DNA from: Kofleriaceae bacterium
GTDB lineage: Bacteria; Myxococcota_A; Polyangia; Haliangiales; Haliangiaceae
Length of the DNA stretch: 5,473 nt
Direction of reading: 5' to 3'
Assembly (NCBI GenBank): GCA_016763395.1
Contig: JAESTW010000178.1
Coordinates: forward strand, 1 to 5,473
Every line of letters begins with the position of its first letter. Position 1 is the stretch's first letter. This document shows, piece by piece, positions 1 through 5,447 of this stretch. The notes under the pieces are model-generated. The model saw only the letters and a list, made by a program, of their open reading frames with translations. It did no database searches and was not told the origin of the DNA. Both the position numbers and the translations under genes were made by a program.

Positions 1-175
1 GAACGGTACGGGTGATAGCAATACGAGCTGCCTCAATCTGGCGAGATGTGAGGAACCCACACTCTGTCGCTTGCAAGCCGAAGTCGCCGAAGGAGACAGT
101 ATCTCCTCCCTTGGCTTTGCCGGTCATCCGGCCCTTCATCCGCTTGCGGTATTTTGTGCGTTTAGGCTGTAACAT
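1..175 (-). CDS. rplP: Ribosomal protein L16, N-terminal 58 codons (runs off the left edge)
   Basis: L16 is a 50S protein that sits near the A-site tRNA elbow and helps organise the peptidyl transferase region. The frame opens with MLQPKRTKYRKRMKGR, the standard basic L16 start, followed by a GDTVSFGDFGLQA segment (about residues 24-36) and the family hallmark TSRQIEAARIAITR (about 43-56). L16 is usually about 135-140 residues, so a little over half the gene lies beyond base 1. The start at base 175 is set by the conserved MLQPKRTK and by an AGGA Shine-Dalgarno seven bases upstream. It follows rpsC after 26 bases, the normal S10-operon order. The truncation is only the window edge; I see no frameshift. 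Identification is secure. Confidence 0.96.
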   Translation of the reverse strand, partial: MLQPKRTKYRKRMKGRMTGKAKGGDTVSFGDFGLQATECGFLTSRQIEAARIAITRTV

Positions 176-201
176 AATTAAATCCTATAAATGAGAGGCG
201 A

Positions 202-858
202 CTACGCCTGCTTCGATCGCTGGGTATTTCGCTGAGGAAGAACTTCACTGTGGAAGATCCAACACTTCACGCCAATGATGCCGTGAGTAGTTTTTGCCTC
301 TGTGAATCCGTAGTCGATGTCAGCTCGAAGAGTATGAAGAGGAACCCTGCCCTCTCGGTACCATTCTTTGCGACCCATCTCTGCTCCGCCAAGTCGTCCA
401 CCGCAGTTTACTCGAATGCCCTTTGCACCGAACTTCATTGCTGTCTGAACTGCTTTTTTCATTGCACGACGAAATGCGATTCGTCTCTCGAGTTGAGTGG
501 CAATGTTTTCTGCGACAAGCTGAGCGTTGGTCTCTGCTTTTCGGACTTCAACGATGTTTAAGAAAACTTCGCTAGTGGTAAGTTTTTGGATTGCAGCTTT
601 GAGTTCTTCAACTCCTGCGCCGCGCTTACCAATTACAATGCCCGGACGAGCAGTGTAGATGTTGATTTTGCATTTAGTAGCAGCTCGCTCTACGTCAATG
701 TAGCTGACGCCTGCGTGCTGCAGCTTCTTCTTGATGAAGCTCTTGAGCTTGATGTCCTCGTGTAGCCACTTAGAGTAATTTTTCTCTTCGTACCACTTGG
801 ACGACCACGTCTTGATGACGCCTAGTCTAAATCCGATTGGATGTGTTTTTTGACCCAT
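202..858 (-). CDS. rpsC: Ribosomal protein S3
   Basis: S3 is a 30S protein at the mRNA entry channel that contributes to mRNA unwinding. The 218-residue length is normal. It opens with GQKTHPIGFRLG, the family N-terminus. A type II KH domain follows, with the GKRG signature at residues 77-80 inside RPGIVIGKRGAGVEEL. The C-terminal domain carries RRAMKK (130-135), matching the E. coli arginine and lysine residues linked to helicase activity, then GGRLGGAEMGRKEWYREGRV (153-172) and LHTLRADIDYG. The start follows the rplV stop by four bases, and its Shine-Dalgarno (GAGGT) lies inside the last rplV codons, suggesting translational coupling. The stop is UAG. The short tail after residue 208 is basic and not recognisable. 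Confidence 0.98.
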   Translation of the reverse strand: MGQKTHPIGFRLGVIKTWSSKWYEEKNYSKWLHEDIKLKSFIKKKLQHAGVSYIDVERAATKCKINIYTARPGIVIGKRGAGVEELKAAIQKLTTSEVFLNIVEVRKAETNAQLVAENIATQLERRIAFRRAMKKAVQTAMKFGAKGIRVNCGGRLGGAEMGRKEWYREGRVPLHTLRADIDYGFTEAKTTHGIIGVKCWIFHSEVLPQRNTQRSKQA

Positions 859-862
859 CTAA

Positions 863-1222
863 TTATACCTCATCACTAACAACGACCGTGAGGTGGCTGC
901 TTCGATGGTTGATTCGATTTGCTCGCCCCATTGCGCGAGGCATAAAACGTTTGCTGATTCTGCCGCCGTCAACGGTGATCAATTTAATGGTCAACGCGTC
1001 GATGTCGACTGTGCCGCCCGACTTGTCCTCTGCGTTAGCAGCAGCGGATGTAAGGGCTTTGGCAATAATGCCAGCTGCCTTTTTAGGCATAAAGCTGAGC
1101 GAAGTGAGGGCGTCCCCAACTCGCTGGCCACGCACCTGATTGGCTACAACACGCATTTTACGTGGTGACATGCTTATTCGGCGAATGATCGCTTTGGCTT
1201 CAATGATGTCTTTGGCTTCCAT
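863..1222 (-). CDS. rplV: Ribosomal protein L22
   Basis: L22 is a 50S protein that binds all 23S rRNA domains and sends a long beta-hairpin into the nascent-peptide exit tunnel. At 119 residues it is close to the usual 110-120. Visible are the N-terminal helix motif MSPRKMRVVANQVRG (18-32), a central EDKSGG/DALTIK stretch (65-80), and the tunnel hairpin around GGRISKRFMPRAMGRANRI (86-104), closing with SSHLTVVVSDEV. The hairpin is intact, with none of the deletions known from macrolide-resistant mutants. The start at 1222 has only a weak Shine-Dalgarno (GGAA). Unlike other genes here it is separated from its upstream neighbour by 65 bases containing a hairpin, so its initiation may be less tightly coupled. 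Confidence 0.97.
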   Translation of the reverse strand: MEAKDIIEAKAIIRRISMSPRKMRVVANQVRGQRVGDALTSLSFMPKKAAGIIAKALTSAAANAEDKSGGTVDIDALTIKLITVDGGRISKRFMPRAMGRANRINHRSSHLTVVVSDEV

Positions 1223-1251
1223 GAGTATTTCCGTATTCCGGGGAGTCGAAG

Positions 1252-1280
1252 GAGCCGCTATCTATCAGATAAAACGGCTC
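1252..1280 (-). other. RNA hairpin in the rpsS-rplV spacer
   Basis: In the sense transcript the arms GAGCCG and CGGCUC (plus strand 1275-1280 and 1252-1257) form an outer stem. An inner stem UAUCU-GAU-AGAUA (1259-1271) caps it. A U-G pair can extend the outer stem, leaving a two-base U bulge. On the opposite strand that pair would be a C-A mismatch, so the fold suits the operon mRNA better. It is followed by CUUCGACUCC, not a U-tract, so it does not look like an intrinsic terminator. It may be an mRNA processing or stability element, or chance; function is inferred only. Confidence 0.55.
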
Positions 1281-1287
1281 GCTACTA

Positions 1288-1569
1288 CTATTTCCGCTTT
1301 TTCTTATCACCACCGGGAGCACGGTAAGTGCGCGTCGGGGAAAATTCGCCTAATTTGTGTCCAACCATGTTCTCCGTAATGAAGACAGGGATGAATTTCT
1401 TGCCGTTATGTATGGCAAAAGTAAGGTTGATCATTTCTGGAGTAACCGTGGAACGGCGAGACCAGGTTTTGATAACTCTGCGATCTTTTTGTGCCAAGGC
1501 TGAGGTCGTTACGACCTTTTTCTCGAGGTGGCTATCGATGAAATAGCCCTTTTTTAGTGAACGAGGCAT
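1288..1569 (-). CDS. rpsS: Ribosomal protein S19
   Basis: S19 is a 30S head protein that contacts S13 and the 23S-16S bridge region near the A site. Its length, 93 residues, is typical. Diagnostic segments are MPRSLKKGYFIDSHL (1-15), IKTWSRRSTVTPEMI (33-47), the HNGKKFIPVFITENMVGHKLGEF core (54-76) and the tail SPTRTYRAPGG, followed by a lysine-rich end. The start at 1569 is the conserved MPRS. The Shine-Dalgarno AAGGA overlaps the rplB stop codon (UAAGGA), ten bases from rplB, which implies coupled translation. It ends with three consecutive in-frame UAG codons at 1290-1282, an unusual reinforced stop. Confidence 0.98.
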   Translation of the reverse strand: MPRSLKKGYFIDSHLEKKVVTTSALAQKDRRVIKTWSRRSTVTPEMINLTFAIHNGKKFIPVFITENMVGHKLGEFSPTRTYRAPGGDKKKRK

Positions 1570-1579
1570 TCTCTAATCC

Positions 1580-2407
1580 TTATTTCTTGCCGCGACGGCG
1601 AATGATGTATTTGTCTGTGCGCTTGTTGCGGCGAGTTCGATAGCCCTTGGTAGGCTTTCCCCAAGGTGTGCAAGGATGACGACCACCGGCCGAACGTCCC
1701 TCACCACCACCCATTGGGTGATCGACTGGGTTCATGGTGACACCACGGTTGTGAGGACGCTTGCCCTTCCAACGTGTACGGCCAGCCTTACCCCAAACAA
1801 TGTTCTTGTGGTCGGAGTTTCCGACAACACCAACTGTAGCGCGGCTTTCAACGTTGACTTTACGCATTTCGCCAGAAGGCATTCGGAGCGTTGCCCACTT
1901 ACCTTCTTTAGCCATAAGAGTAATGCTGATACCGGCCGAACGACCGATCTTCGCGCCACCACCAGGCTGCAGTTCCACGGCGTGGATCTGAGTACCAGTT
2001 GGGATATAACGAAGTGGCAACGAGTTGCCGGGCTTGATGTCGGCAGAGTTTGCCGAGATGATCTCGGTTCCAACTGTAAGATTGGCTGGAGCCAGGATGT
2101 AGGTCTTTTCGCCATCTGCATAGTGCAGAAGTGCAATACGAGCAGTACGGTTTGGATCGTACTCGATTGCGACGACTTTGGCTGGGACACCAGTCTTGTT
2201 GCGGCGGAAATCGATCTTACGATAACGCTGCTTGTGTCCACCACCACGGAAGCGAGATGTGATCCGCCCGTTGTTGTTACGTCCACCAGTTGAAGTCTTC
2301 TTCTCGAGAAGCTTCTTCTCCGGTGTGCCTTTGGTGATCGTCGAGAAGTCCTGGCTGGTCATGCCACGGCGGCCAGGAGACGTTGGCTTGTATCTTTGTA
2401 TTGCCAT
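1580..2407 (-). CDS. rplB: Ribosomal protein L2
   Basis: L2 is one of the largest and most conserved 50S proteins, needed for subunit association and peptidyl transferase function. The 275-residue length is standard (E. coli 273). Motifs in order: KPTSPGRR (7-14), GRNNNGRITSRFRGGGHKQR (42-61), EYDPNRTARIALLHYADGEK (82-101), the RNA-binding core with LPLRYIPTGTQIHAVEL, and the C-terminal MNPVDHPMGGGEGRSAGG. His230 corresponds to E. coli His229 (numbered without Met), reported as essential for peptidyl transferase activity. The tail ends in KRTDKYIIRRRGKK. The gene starts four bases after rplW ends, with a GAGGGA Shine-Dalgarno inside the last rplW codons. A perfect 12-base palindrome (2408-2419) covers the junction. 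Confidence 0.98.
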   Translation of the reverse strand: MAIQRYKPTSPGRRGMTSQDFSTITKGTPEKKLLEKKTSTGGRNNNGRITSRFRGGGHKQRYRKIDFRRNKTGVPAKVVAIEYDPNRTARIALLHYADGEKTYILAPANLTVGTEIISANSADIKPGNSLPLRYIPTGTQIHAVELQPGGGAKIGRSAGISITLMAKEGKWATLRMPSGEMRKVNVESRATVGVVGNSDHKNIVWGKAGRTRWKGKRPHNRGVTMNPVDHPMGGGEGRSAGGRHPCTPWGKPTKGYRTRRNKRTDKYIIRRRGKK

Positions 2408-2411
2408 GAGT

Positions 2412-2744
2412 CTAGACTCCCTCGAAGAATTCTATGTTGTCGCCCGCTTTTAGCGTGACGATTGCTTTTTTGAAACCGGAACGAAAGCCTTGGCTCTTGC
2501 CAACGCGCTTCGTCTTTCCGCGCACGATCATGGTGCGTACGGAAGTAACTTGTACTTTCCAAAGTTCTTGGACAGCGTTACGGATTTCAATTTTGTTGGC
2601 GTCCGAAGCTACTTCGAATACCAGCTGTCGAGCTAGATCCGAGTCGTCGCCAAAGGCGTCGGCTTCAGTGCCACCAGTCTCACGGAGCATAGTGCTTTTC
2701 TCCGTGAGCAGCGGACGTTTAATAATAGTCTGTGCGGGTCTCAT
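2412..2744 (-). CDS. rplW: Ribosomal protein L23, with an acidic insertion
   Basis: L23 lies at the exit of the nascent-peptide tunnel and is the docking site for trigger factor and the signal recognition particle. The N-terminus IIKRPLLTEKST (7-18) is typical. The family core LVFEVASDANKIEIRNAVQEL (41-61) follows, then the extended loop VRGKTKRVGKSQGFRSGFKK (74-93), and it ends in LKAGDNIEFFEGV. The length is 110 residues against 100 in E. coli. The excess is an insertion of roughly 14 residues near positions 22-39, rich in Asp and Glu (EADAFGDDSD), between the N-terminal segment and the first core strand. The Shine-Dalgarno AGGGA overlaps the rplD stop, and the genes are 11 bases apart. The stop is UAG. 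Confidence 0.96.
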   Translation of the reverse strand: MRPAQTIIKRPLLTEKSTMLRETGGTEADAFGDDSDLARQLVFEVASDANKIEIRNAVQELWKVQVTSVRTMIVRGKTKRVGKSQGFRSGFKKAIVTLKAGDNIEFFEGV

Positions 2745-2755
2745 TACTCTTTCCC

Positions 2756-3385
2756 TTAGCGCAAGGCTTCTTGTACTTTTTCTACGCTGTCCTTGGTCAT
2801 CACCAATGTGGGATGATTGAGAACGTCATAGACGTTGAGGCCTTCTGGTGCGAGCCATTTGGATCGTCCCAGATTACGTGCTCCTCGAATTAGGAGCTCG
2901 TTGCCGACTACCTCAACGATAAGTGCCTTGTTATCGGGTTGGGCAAGTCCAAGAGCAGCAAGGGTTCCTGCTACGTTCTTGGTTTTGCCGTCGGACTTAA
3001 AATCATCTACGACAACGAGCTTATTCTCGCTGAATCGCAGGCTTAGTGCAGATCGCAGTGCCTTACGACGCGCCTTGCGGGGCATCGTGTAGGAGTAGTC
3101 GCGGGGCTTGGGGCCAAATGCCACACCACCACCGCGCCATGTTGGAGACTTTGCGTCACCGGCACGAGCTCGGCCAGTACCTTTTTGCTTCCAAGGCTTG
3201 GCGTTGGTTGCGCGAATCTCTCCACGGCTCTTTGTGGAAGCGTTGCCGCTGCGGCGCTTTGCGCGCTGCCACTTAACAACTTCCCAAAGGAGGTGCTCAT
3301 TCATCTCTTGAGCGAATACGGCATCGTCAAGCTCCATGGAGCCGACTGCTTTACCAGAAACATCTTTTACTTCGACATTAGCCAT
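2756..3385 (-). CDS. rplD: Ribosomal protein L4
   Basis: L4 is an early-assembly 50S protein whose extended loop lines the exit-tunnel constriction with L22; in E. coli it also represses the S10 operon. Its 209 residues compare with about 200-207 in the family. The loop is obvious: TKSRGEIRAT (51-60), then KPWKQKGTGRARAGDAKSP (63-81) and RGGGVAFGPKPRDY (84-97). The site of known macrolide-resistance mutations is unaltered (KPWKQKGTGRAR). The globular part has LVVVDDF (123-129) and ends with HPTLVMTKDSVEKVQEAL. The start at 3385 has an AAGGA Shine-Dalgarno nine bases upstream. The gene lies only 15 bases after rpsJ, where rplC (L3) would normally intervene. Confidence 0.97.
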   Translation of the reverse strand: MANVEVKDVSGKAVGSMELDDAVFAQEMNEHLLWEVVKWQRAKRRSGNASTKSRGEIRATNAKPWKQKGTGRARAGDAKSPTWRGGGVAFGPKPRDYSYTMPRKARRKALRSALSLRFSENKLVVVDDFKSDGKTKNVAGTLAALGLAQPDNKALIVEVVGNELLIRGARNLGRSKWLAPEGLNVYDVLNHPTLVMTKDSVEKVQEALR

Positions 3386-3394
3386 CAGTTTTGG

Positions 3395-3399
3395 TCCTT
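3395..3399 (-). promoter_or_regulatory. Shine-Dalgarno for rplD at the rpsJ-rplD junction
   Basis: AAGGA on the minus strand, nine bases before the rplD ATG and immediately after the tandem UGA-UAA that ends rpsJ. It shows that the junction lacking rplC carries its own working ribosome binding site and does not look like a ragged deletion scar. Confidence 0.75.
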
Positions 3400-3400
3400 A

Positions 3401-3709
3401 TCACGTACGAATTTCGACGTCGACACCAGCCGACAGGTCGAGCTTCATGAGTGCATCGAGTGTTTGTTGAGTTGGCTCTACAATGTCGAGCAAACGTTTG
3501 TGAGTACGGATTTCGAACTGCTCGCGGGACTTTTTGTCACCGTGTGGAGAACGAAGTACGCAGTACTTGTTGATTTTGGTAGGAAGTGGGATTGGTCCCA
3601 CGACCTTTGCGCCGGTGCGCTTGCAGGTTTCGACAATCTCGCCGGTCGACTGGTCGAGCAGCTTGTGGTCATAGGCCTTGAGACGAATACGTATCTTTGG
3701 AGCGTTCAT
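3401..3709 (-). CDS. rpsJ: Ribosomal protein S10
   Basis: S10 (NusE) is a 30S head protein and also a partner of NusB and NusG in transcription antitermination. At 102 residues it matches the family (E. coli 103). Motifs: KIRIRLKAYDHKLLDQS (5-21), the loop VVGPIPLPTK (36-45), SPHGDKKSREQFEIRTHKRL (54-73) and the C-terminus VEPTQQTLDALMKLDLSAGV. It starts 15 bases after the tuf stop. That gap leaves no space for the long S10 leader used for L4 autoregulation in E. coli, so it is probably co-transcribed with tuf. Its Shine-Dalgarno is poor (UAAGAAU at best). It ends with UGA followed at once by UAA, showing that UGA is a stop in this organism. Confidence 0.98.
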   Translation of the reverse strand: MNAPKIRIRLKAYDHKLLDQSTGEIVETCKRTGAKVVGPIPLPTKINKYCVLRSPHGDKKSREQFEIRTHKRLLDIVEPTQQTLDALMKLDLSAGVDVEIRT

Positions 3710-3724
3710 AATTATTCTTACTAG

Positions 3725-4921
3725 TTATTCTGTAATCGAGGTTACTACGCCAGCGCCGACAGTTCGGCCACCTTCGCGGATTGCGAACCTTAGACCGGCT
3801 TCACAAGCGATGGGAGCGATGAGCTCGACATCCATGTTCACGTTGTCGCCAGGCATTACCATTTCGGTGCCTTCGGGAAGGCTAGCAACACCGGTTACGT
3901 CAGTTGTACGGAAGTAAAACTGGGGGCGGTATCCGTTGAAGAAAGGTGTGTGGCGTCCGCCCTCTTCCTTCTTAAGGATGTAAACCTCAGCTTTGAATTT
4001 GGTGTGGGGATGAATCGTGCCCGGATGGGCCAGAACCATGCCGCGCTGAATGTCTTCGCGCTTGATACCGCGGAGCAAGCAACCAGCATTGTCGCCAGCT
4101 TGACCTTCGTCAAGAAGCTTGCGGAACATCTCGATACCAGTAACGGTCGATTTGCGAGTGTCTTCAATGCCGACAATCTCAATCTCGTCGCCAGTGCGAA
4201 CAATGCCACGCTCGATTTTGCCGGTTACAACAGTACCGCGACCTGTGATGGTGAAAACATCTTCGACAGGCATAAGGAAAGGCTTGTCAGTCTCACGCTT
4301 AGGCTCGGGAATGAAGGTGTCACAAGCTTCCATCAAACGTTCGATGGACTTGGTGCCCTGCTCTGTCTCTTCGCCAGCAAGTGCGGCGAGAGCGGAACCT
4401 TGAATGATTGGGGTGTCGTCTCCTGGGTATTCGTACTTCTCAAGAAGCTCGCGAAGTTCCATGTCGACAAGCTCAAGAAGCTCTTCGTCTTCCTTCTCGA
4501 TGAGGTCGACTTTGTTCATGTAGATAACAAGTGCAGGAACGTTTACCTGGCGAGCCAGAAGAACGTGCTCACGAGTTTGAGGCATTGCGCCGTCTGGAGC
4601 AGATACGACAAGGATGCCGCCGTCCATTTGAGCAGCACCGGTGATCATGTTCTTGATGTAATCAGCGTGACCCGGACAGTCAACGTGAGCGTAGTGACGC
4701 TTCTCGGACTCGTACTCGACGTGTGCTGTCGAAATTGTAATGCCGCGAGCTTTCTCTTCCGGAGCTTTGTCGATGGCATCAAAAGCCATCACTTCTGCGA
4801 GGCCTTTGGCAGCCTGGCACTTGGTAATAGCAGCGGTAAGAGTGGTTTTACCGTGATCAACATGGCCAATGGTTCCGATGTTGACGTGGGGCTTGTTACG
4901 GATGAATTTTTCTTTTGCCAT
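3725..4921 (-). CDS. tuf: Translation elongation factor EF-Tu
   Basis: EF-Tu is the GTPase that delivers aminoacyl-tRNA to the ribosomal A site. The 398-residue length fits bacterial EF-Tu (E. coli 394). The G domain shows the P-loop GHVDHGKT (19-26), switch I RGITIST with Thr62 (59-65), DCPGH with catalytic His85 (81-85), NKVD (136-139) and the G5 SAL (176-178). Domain 2 has DKPFLMPVEDVFTITGRGTV (212-231) and domain 3 has GGRHTPFFNGYRPQFYFRTT (321-340) and FAIREGGRTVGAGVV. Differences from the commonest sequence are Gly102 for Ala, Ala112 for Pro in DGxMPQ, and Asn127 for Gly. The start has an AAGGAAG Shine-Dalgarno six bases upstream (4928-4934). It lies between a tRNA cluster and rpsJ. Confidence 0.99.
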   Translation of the reverse strand: MAKEKFIRNKPHVNIGTIGHVDHGKTTLTAAITKCQAAKGLAEVMAFDAIDKAPEEKARGITISTAHVEYESEKRHYAHVDCPGHADYIKNMITGAAQMDGGILVVSAPDGAMPQTREHVLLARQVNVPALVIYMNKVDLIEKEDEELLELVDMELRELLEKYEYPGDDTPIIQGSALAALAGEETEQGTKSIERLMEACDTFIPEPKRETDKPFLMPVEDVFTITGRGTVVTGKIERGIVRTGDEIEIVGIEDTRKSTVTGIEMFRKLLDEGQAGDNAGCLLRGIKREDIQRGMVLAHPGTIHPHTKFKAEVYILKKEEGGRHTPFFNGYRPQFYFRTTDVTGVASLPEGTEMVMPGDNVNMDVELIAPIACEAGLRFAIREGGRTVGAGVVTSITE

Positions 4922-4959
4922 GACGCTCTTCCTTTGATTCTGCTTGTCTTAAACTAGTG

Positions 4960-4978
4960 TTGTACTTGACGTGTACAA
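4960..4978. repeat. Inverted repeat between tRNA-Thr and tuf
   Basis: TTGTAC (4960-4965) and GTACAA (4973-4978) are perfect six-base inverted arms around a seven-base loop. They lie in the 72-base spacer between the tRNA-Thr 3' end and the tuf start. The element could be a hairpin that marks the border between processed tRNA and tuf mRNA, or an operator-like site. No T-run follows it on the minus strand, so it is not a convincing terminator, and I find no strong promoter hexamers in the spacer. It may also be chance. Confidence 0.4.
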
Positions 4979-4993
4979 GTGTGTTTGGTTGCT

Positions 4994-5068
<75 letters not shown>

Positions 5069-5120
5069 AATGACTGCTTAACTATTCGATTTTAACGCCG
5101 CCCCGCCTTACAAGAAAACA

Positions 5121-5167
5121 GGGACTAAACTGGTCCTGCCGAGAGGTAGGAGACTACTGGTCCTGCC
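5121..5167. repeat. Two tandem copies of a ~20-base repeat in the Gly-Thr tRNA spacer
   Basis: ACTGGTCCTGCC occurs at 5129-5140 and again at 5156-5167, 27 bases apart. The similarity reaches further left: GGGACTAAACTGGTCCTGCC (5121-5140) against GGAGACTACTGGTCCTGCC (5149-5167). Each copy is followed by a partner that lets its TCCTGCC end fold into a stem: GGTAGGA at 5145-5151 for the first (one imperfect pair) and GGCAGGA at 5173-5179 for the second. The unit resembles a small hairpin-forming repeat that was duplicated. It lies between tRNA-Gly and tRNA-Thr; no function can be assigned. Confidence 0.7.
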
Positions 5168-5179
5168 TGGAGGGCAGGA
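5161..5179. repeat. Perfect 7-bp hairpin in the tRNA spacer
   Basis: TCCTGCC (5161-5167) pairs with GGCAGGA (5173-5179) around a five-base loop. On the minus strand, the direction of tRNA transcription, the T-run lies before the stem rather than after it, so it is not an intrinsic terminator for this operon. An RNA-processing or stability role just downstream of tRNA-Gly is possible but unproven. Confidence 0.55.
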
Positions 5180-5190
5180 AAAAGAACTAG

Positions 5191-5263
<73 letters not shown>

Positions 5264-5361
5264 ATACCGGTACAACAATAAAGAAAACAAGAAACAGATA
5301 GAATTGCGTGAAGATAGATACTCTTAGTCTAAAAGATCAATCTCTTCGAACAACAATATGT
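5264..5361. other. A/T-rich spacer between tRNA-Tyr and tRNA-Gly
   Basis: These 98 bases contain no open frame of note, no terminator with a T-run and no convincing paired -35 and -10 hexamers. They are pyrimidine-rich on the minus strand. The simplest reading is transcribed spacer removed during tRNA maturation. Confidence 0.5.

Positions 5362-5447
<86 letters not shown>

Noticed and set aside
1702..1720. Met232 in L2 where E. coli has His (HPMGGG rather than HPHGGG)
   Set aside because: The residue tied to peptidyl transferase (E. coli His229) is the preceding His in VDH, which is retained; Met at the next position is common in several phyla.
1676..2293. Long open frames on both strands overlapping rplB (205 and 184 codons)
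   Set aside because: Both are out-of-frame shadows of the L2 gene, with low-complexity translations and no own start context.
3185..3724. A 179-codon plus-strand frame crossing rplD and rpsJ
   Set aside because: It is antisense to two certain ribosomal genes and matches no family.
3950..4957. A 335-codon open frame on the plus strand opposite tuf
   Set aside because: It is antisense to an unmistakable EF-Tu gene, its translation has no recognisable motif, and long antisense frames are expected opposite strongly codon-biased genes.
4949..4978. Possible sigma70 promoter for tuf (TTGTAC with TAGTTT)
   Set aside because: Each hexamer matches the consensus at only about three positions and the -35 is part of the inverted repeat; not strong enough to annotate.
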